From contig DIZC01000029.1 in the NCBI GenBank assembly GCA_002429315.1, positions 4,329 through 40,553 of the forward strand: 36,225 nt of DNA, written 5' to 3'. The notes under the pieces were generated by a model. It was not told the DNA's origin, searched no databases, and was given only the letters and a program-made list of their open reading frames with translations. Both the position numbers and the translations under genes were made by a program. Below are positions 32,822 to 36,225 of this stretch, one piece after another. Each line of letters opens with the position of its first letter. Position 1 is the stretch's first letter. The stretch is from Alphaproteobacteria bacterium UBA6038. GTDB taxonomy: Bacteria; Pseudomonadota; Alphaproteobacteria; Micropepsales; Micropepsaceae.

Positions 32822-35625
32822 ACCGCCTCAAGCAACTGGAAGACCTCGGTCAATCCATCTGGCTCGATTTTCTGAGCCGCGAATTTCTCGCCAGCGACGA
32901 TTTCCGCAAATTGATCGCGGAGGACGGCCTGAAAGGCATGACCTCCAATCCGTCGATCTTCGAGAAGGCGTTCGCGAGCGGCAACGAATACGACGACGAC
33001 ATCAAGAAGCTCGTGGAAGCGGATTGCGACATCGCCACCATCTTCCGCAAGCTCGCGGTGGCCGACATCCAGCATGCCGCCGATGCCTTCCGCCCGATCT
33101 ACGATCGGTTGGGTGGCGCCGACGGTTTCATCAGCCTCGAAGTGTCGCCGTATATCGCGAAGGAGACCGATGCGACGATCGCCGAGGCGAAGTCGCTCTG
33201 GAAAGAGGTGGATCGCCCGAATCTGATGGTAAAAATCCCAGCGACGGGCGAGGGCCTGCCCGCGATTCGCGACTGCACCGGCGCAGGCCTCAACATCAAC
33301 ATCACGCTGCTGTTCTCCCGCGACGTCTACGAGCAGGTGGCGCAGGCCTATATCGAAGGCCTCGAAATGCGGCCGAAGGACGAAGACCTGAGCCGCATTT
33401 CCAGCGTGGCGAGCTTCTTCGTCAGCCGCATCGACACCAAAGTGGACAACGCCATCGACGAGCGGCTGAAGAACGCGCCGGTGGAGAATTCCGGGCTCCC
33501 AGACTTGCGCGGCAAGATTGCGGTGGCGAACGCGAAACTCGCCTATCGGCAGTACCAGCGCCTTTTCTCCGGTCCGCGCTGGGAGGCGCTGGCCAGGCGT
33601 GGCGCACGCCCGCAGCGGCTGCTCTGGGCCTCCACCGGCACCAAGAACAAGGCCTATTCGGACGTGCTATATGTCGACACCCTGATCGGCCCGAACACGG
33701 TCAACACCCTGCCGCGCGAGACGCTGGAAGCCTTCCGCGAGCATGGCAAACCGGAATGCACGCTGGAAAAGGACGTGCCCGAGGCCATCCGGCAGCTGGA
33801 AACGCTGCACCGCTCCGGGATTTCGCTCGACGCCATCACCGCGCAGCTGGTGGACGAAGGCGTGCAGCTGTTCGCCGACGCCGCCGACAAGCTCTACGGC
33901 GCGCTCGCGGACAAGCGCAGCAAGTTCCTCTCCGGCAGCGTGCTCACGTTGCGCGAGCAGCCGGGCGCGGCGAAGGACGACATCGCCGCCGAAATCAAGA
34001 CGCGCACGGCCAGCGGCGACTCGCGAAGGCTGTGGGCGAAGGATAAATCGCTGTGGACCGGGGCCGACGAAGGCAAGTGGCTTGGCTGGCTCGGGATCGC
34101 CGGCTGCGAATGCGCGGAGCACGACACCTACAAATCCTTTGGCGCCTGGGTGAAGGATAAAGGCTTCGCGCATGTCGTGCTGCTCGGCATGGGCGGCTCC
34201 AGTCTCGGCGCCGAAGTGCTGCACGATGTGTTCGATCAGTGGCCCGGCTGGCCCGATTTCCATGCGCTGGATTCCACCGATCCCGAGCAGATTCGTGCGG
34301 TGGAAGAGGCGGTGGAGATGCCGAAGACGGCGTTTATCGTCTCCTCCAAATCCGGCACCACGCTCGAACCGAACATCCTGATGGATTACTTCTTCGCGAA
34401 GAGCGGAGAAGGCGCGGCAAGCCGCTTCATCGCCATCACCGATCCCGGCTCGAAACTCGAGCAGGTGGCGAAGCAGAAAGGCTTCGCCCACATCTTCCAT
34501 GGCGACCCGCAAATCGGCGGCCGCTATTCGGTGCTGTCGAAATTCGGGCTCATCCCGGCAACCGCCATGGGCCTCGATGTCGAGCGCCTTTGCACGCAAA
34601 CCCAGCGCTTCGTCCGCTCGTCCGATGCGAGCGTGCCGCCCGCGGTTAATCCCGGCGTGAGATTGGGCATCGCGCTCGGTGTGCTCGCCACAAAACACAA
34701 GCGCGACAAGGTGACCATCGTCACCTCATCGCCGCTCGCCAGCCTCGGCGCCTGGCTCGAGCAGCTGATCGCGGAGTCCACCGGCAAGGAGGGCAAGGGT
34801 CTGATTCCGATCGGCGGCGAGCCGCTGGGCGATCCCGCCGTCTACGGCAAGGATCGCGTGTTCCTGCACATTCATCTCGCGGGTGCCGATGACGCGGGCG
34901 AAAAGCTCGACACGCTGGCGCAGGCCGGTCATCCGGTGTTCCGCATCGACATCCAGGATTCCTACCAGATCGGTCAGGTGTTCCTGCTGTGCGAAATCGC
35001 CATTGCCTTCGCCGGCTCGGTGATCGGCATCGATCCGTTCGATCAGCCGGACGTGGAAGCCGCCAAGGTGAAGGCGCGCGACCTCACTGATCAATACGAG
35101 AAAAACGGCGGCGCCGGCGAGGAGCACCCGGTGTTCTCGCACAACGGTGTCGCGCTCTATGCCGACGAGGCGAATGCCAAGGCGCTCGGCCGCGCCAACA
35201 CGCTGGCGCAGAGCCTGAAAGCGCACCTCGATCGCATCGGCGATGGCGACTACTTCGCGCTGCTCGCGTTCCTCGAGCGCTCGGAAGCGCACGAGAAGGT
35301 GTTGCAGCCCGCTCGCCTCAAGGTGCGCGATGCGAAGCACGTCGCCACGTGTTTGGAATTCGGCCCGCGCTATTTGCATTCCACCGGCCAGGCCTACAAG
35401 GGCGGCCCGAACTCCGGCGTATTTCTGGAAATCACCTGCGATCACCCGGATGACCTCAGCATCCCCGGCCGCAAAGCGACCTTTGCACTGGTGGAAAAAG
35501 CCCAGGCGCTGGGCGATCTGGCGGTGTTGAACGAACGCGGCCGCCGCGCGTTGCGGGTTCATCTCAAGGATGCGGAAAGCGGCATCGCCACGTTGCGCGA
35601 CGCCATCGAAGAAGCCCTGCAATAG
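32818..35625 (+). CDS. Bifunctional transaldolase / glucose-6-phosphate isomerase
   Basis: The 935-residue protein is a fusion of two sugar phosphate enzymes. Residues 1 to about 370 are a transaldolase with WLDF (15-18), TSNPSIFEKA (42-51) and the Schiff-base Lys K139 in MVKIPAT. Residues from about 400 on are a glucose-6-phosphate isomerase with GMGGSSLG (457-464) and the SIS-type phosphate loop SSKSGTT (509-515). The fusion is a recognised type in some alphaproteobacteria and other bacteria. It overlaps transketolase (ATGA) and is followed eight nt later by the 6-phosphogluconate dehydrogenase gene, so the non-oxidative and oxidative arms are in one operon. Confidence 0.95.
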   Translation: MNRLKQLEDLGQSIWLDFLSREFLASDDFRKLIAEDGLKGMTSNPSIFEKAFASGNEYDDDIKKLVEADCDIATIFRKLAVADIQHAADAFRPIYDRLGGADGFISLEVSPYIAKETDATIAEAKSLWKEVDRPNLMVKIPATGEGLPAIRDCTGAGLNINITLLFSRDVYEQVAQAYIEGLEMRPKDEDLSRISSVASFFVSRIDTKVDNAIDERLKNAPVENSGLPDLRGKIAVANAKLAYRQYQRLFSGPRWEALARRGARPQRLLWASTGTKNKAYSDVLYVDTLIGPNTVNTLPRETLEAFREHGKPECTLEKDVPEAIRQLETLHRSGISLDAITAQLVDEGVQLFADAADKLYGALADKRSKFLSGSVLTLREQPGAAKDDIAAEIKTRTASGDSRRLWAKDKSLWTGADEGKWLGWLGIAGCECAEHDTYKSFGAWVKDKGFAHVVLLGMGGSSLGAEVLHDVFDQWPGWPDFHALDSTDPEQIRAVEEAVEMPKTAFIVSSKSGTTLEPNILMDYFFAKSGEGAASRFIAITDPGSKLEQVAKQKGFAHIFHGDPQIGGRYSVLSKFGLIPATAMGLDVERLCTQTQRFVRSSDASVPPAVNPGVRLGIALGVLATKHKRDKVTIVTSSPLASLGAWLEQLIAESTGKEGKGLIPIGGEPLGDPAVYGKDRVFLHIHLAGADDAGEKLDTLAQAGHPVFRIDIQDSYQIGQVFLLCEIAIAFAGSVIGIDPFDQPDVEAAKVKARDLTDQYEKNGGAGEEHPVFSHNGVALYADEANAKALGRANTLAQSLKAHLDRIGDGDYFALLAFLERSEAHEKVLQPARLKVRDAKHVATCLEFGPRYLHSTGQAYKGGPNSGVFLEITCDHPDDLSIPGRKATFALVEKAQALGDLAVLNERGRRALRVHLKDAESGIATLRDAIEEALQ

Positions 35626-35633
35626 GAGCGGCC

Positions 35634-36225
35634 ATGCAGCTCGGAATCGTCGGATTGGGGCGGATGGGCGGCAACATTGCCCGCCGGCTCATGAAGGCGG
35701 AGCACGAGGTCGTCGTCTACGACCGCAACGCGGGCACGGTCGACACCCTCGCCAAAGAAAACGCGCATCCGGCGCACGCGCTGGGCGATCTGATCAAGCA
35801 GCTGAAATCCCCGCGCGCGGTCTGGGTCATGCTGCCGGCCGGCGAGGCAACCGAATCCACCATTGGCGCGCTCGCCGATCTGGTGGCCAAAGGCGACACG
35901 ATCATCGACGGCGGCAACACCTTCTTCAAGGACGATATCCGCCGCGCAAAGATGCTGCATGCCAAGGGCATCCACTATGTCGATGTCGGCACCTCGGGCG
36001 GCATCTGGGGGCCGGAGCGCGGCTACTGCATGATGATCGGCGGCGACAAGGAGATCGTCGACCGTCTCGGTCCGATCTTCGAAGCGCTGGCGCCGGGGCT
36101 GGGTGAAATCCCCCGTACCCCCAAGCGCGACGGCCGCGATCCGCGCGCCGAGAAAGGCTACATCCACGCCGGCGGCAACGGCGCCGGCCATTTCGTGAAG
36201 ATGGTGCACAACGGCATCGAATACG
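35634..36225 (+). CDS. gnd: 6-phosphogluconate dehydrogenase, decarboxylating, partial at window edge
   Basis: The first 197 codons are present. The enzyme oxidises 6-phosphogluconate to ribulose 5-phosphate with NAD(P)+. The N-terminus has the Rossmann motif GIVGLGRMGGN (4-14), then DGGNTFFKDD, the conserved GTSGGIWGPERG substrate loop and GAGHFVKMVHNGIEY with the catalytic Lys. This pattern fits the shorter (about 300-330 aa) Gnd type. AGGAG overlapping the upstream stop serves as ribosome site. The C-terminus lies beyond the window. Confidence 0.95.
   Translation, partial: MQLGIVGLGRMGGNIARRLMKAEHEVVVYDRNAGTVDTLAKENAHPAHALGDLIKQLKSPRAVWVMLPAGEATESTIGALADLVAKGDTIIDGGNTFFKDDIRRAKMLHAKGIHYVDVGTSGGIWGPERGYCMMIGGDKEIVDRLGPIFEALAPGLGEIPRTPKRDGRDPRAEKGYIHAGGNGAGHFVKMVHNGIEY

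Overview
The window is a 36 kb, roughly 65% G+C piece of an alphaproteobacterial chromosome. The assignment rests on the gene order of the division/cell-wall (dcw) cluster, on lineage-typical families (DUF2849, DUF934, DUF2336), on meso-DAP type MurE, and on a fused transaldolase/glucose-6-phosphate isomerase. A relative of Rhizomicrobium/Micropepsaceae is only a guess from gene content. There are no rRNA or tRNA genes, insertion sequences or CRISPR arrays that I can see.

Region 1 (1-16688, minus strand) is a nearly complete dcw cluster read mraZ-rsmH-ftsL-ftsI-murE-murF-mraY-murD-ftsW-murG-murC-murB-ddl-ftsQ-ftsA-ftsZ. Most junctions overlap by 1 to 4 nt, so the cluster looks like one translationally coupled operon that makes UDP-MurNAc-pentapeptide, lipid I and II, and the septal machinery. 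Upstream of mraZ are three TGGGA boxes with an exact 10-bp period (a MraZ operator) on a sigma70-like promoter, plus a separate 9-bp inverted repeat on the -35. ftsZ is cut by the window edge, and its last ~50 bases are a G/C-only run that looks like a sequencing or assembly artefact. murG lacks the usual HEQN motif.

Region 2 (16992-24694) holds an ABC transporter ATPase and permease pair without a binding protein, a secreted S9 peptidase, and an MHS-type MFS transporter whose 3' end overlaps the peptidase gene antisense by 89 bp. Divergent from the transporter is a tight DUF2849-sulfite/nitrite reductase-DUF934 operon for sulfite (or nitrite) reduction.

Region 3 (24715-29985) is accessory: an AbrB/PIN toxin-antitoxin pair with two palindromes 21 bp apart at its start, a fold-III ornithine/lysine-type decarboxylase, a DUF2336 protein, and a divergent pair formed by a secreted PQQ-like beta-propeller and a LuxR-type regulator, with a perfect 16-bp palindrome between them.

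Region 4 (29986-30793) is an 808-bp gene-poor stretch with a promoter-hairpin-terminator unit (candidate small RNA), a 9-codon ORF with a strong Shine-Dalgarno sequence, several hairpins and a foldback repeat. Region 5 (30794-36225) is a pentose-phosphate operon: transketolase, the transaldolase-isomerase fusion, and the start of 6-phosphogluconate dehydrogenase, truncated by the window edge.
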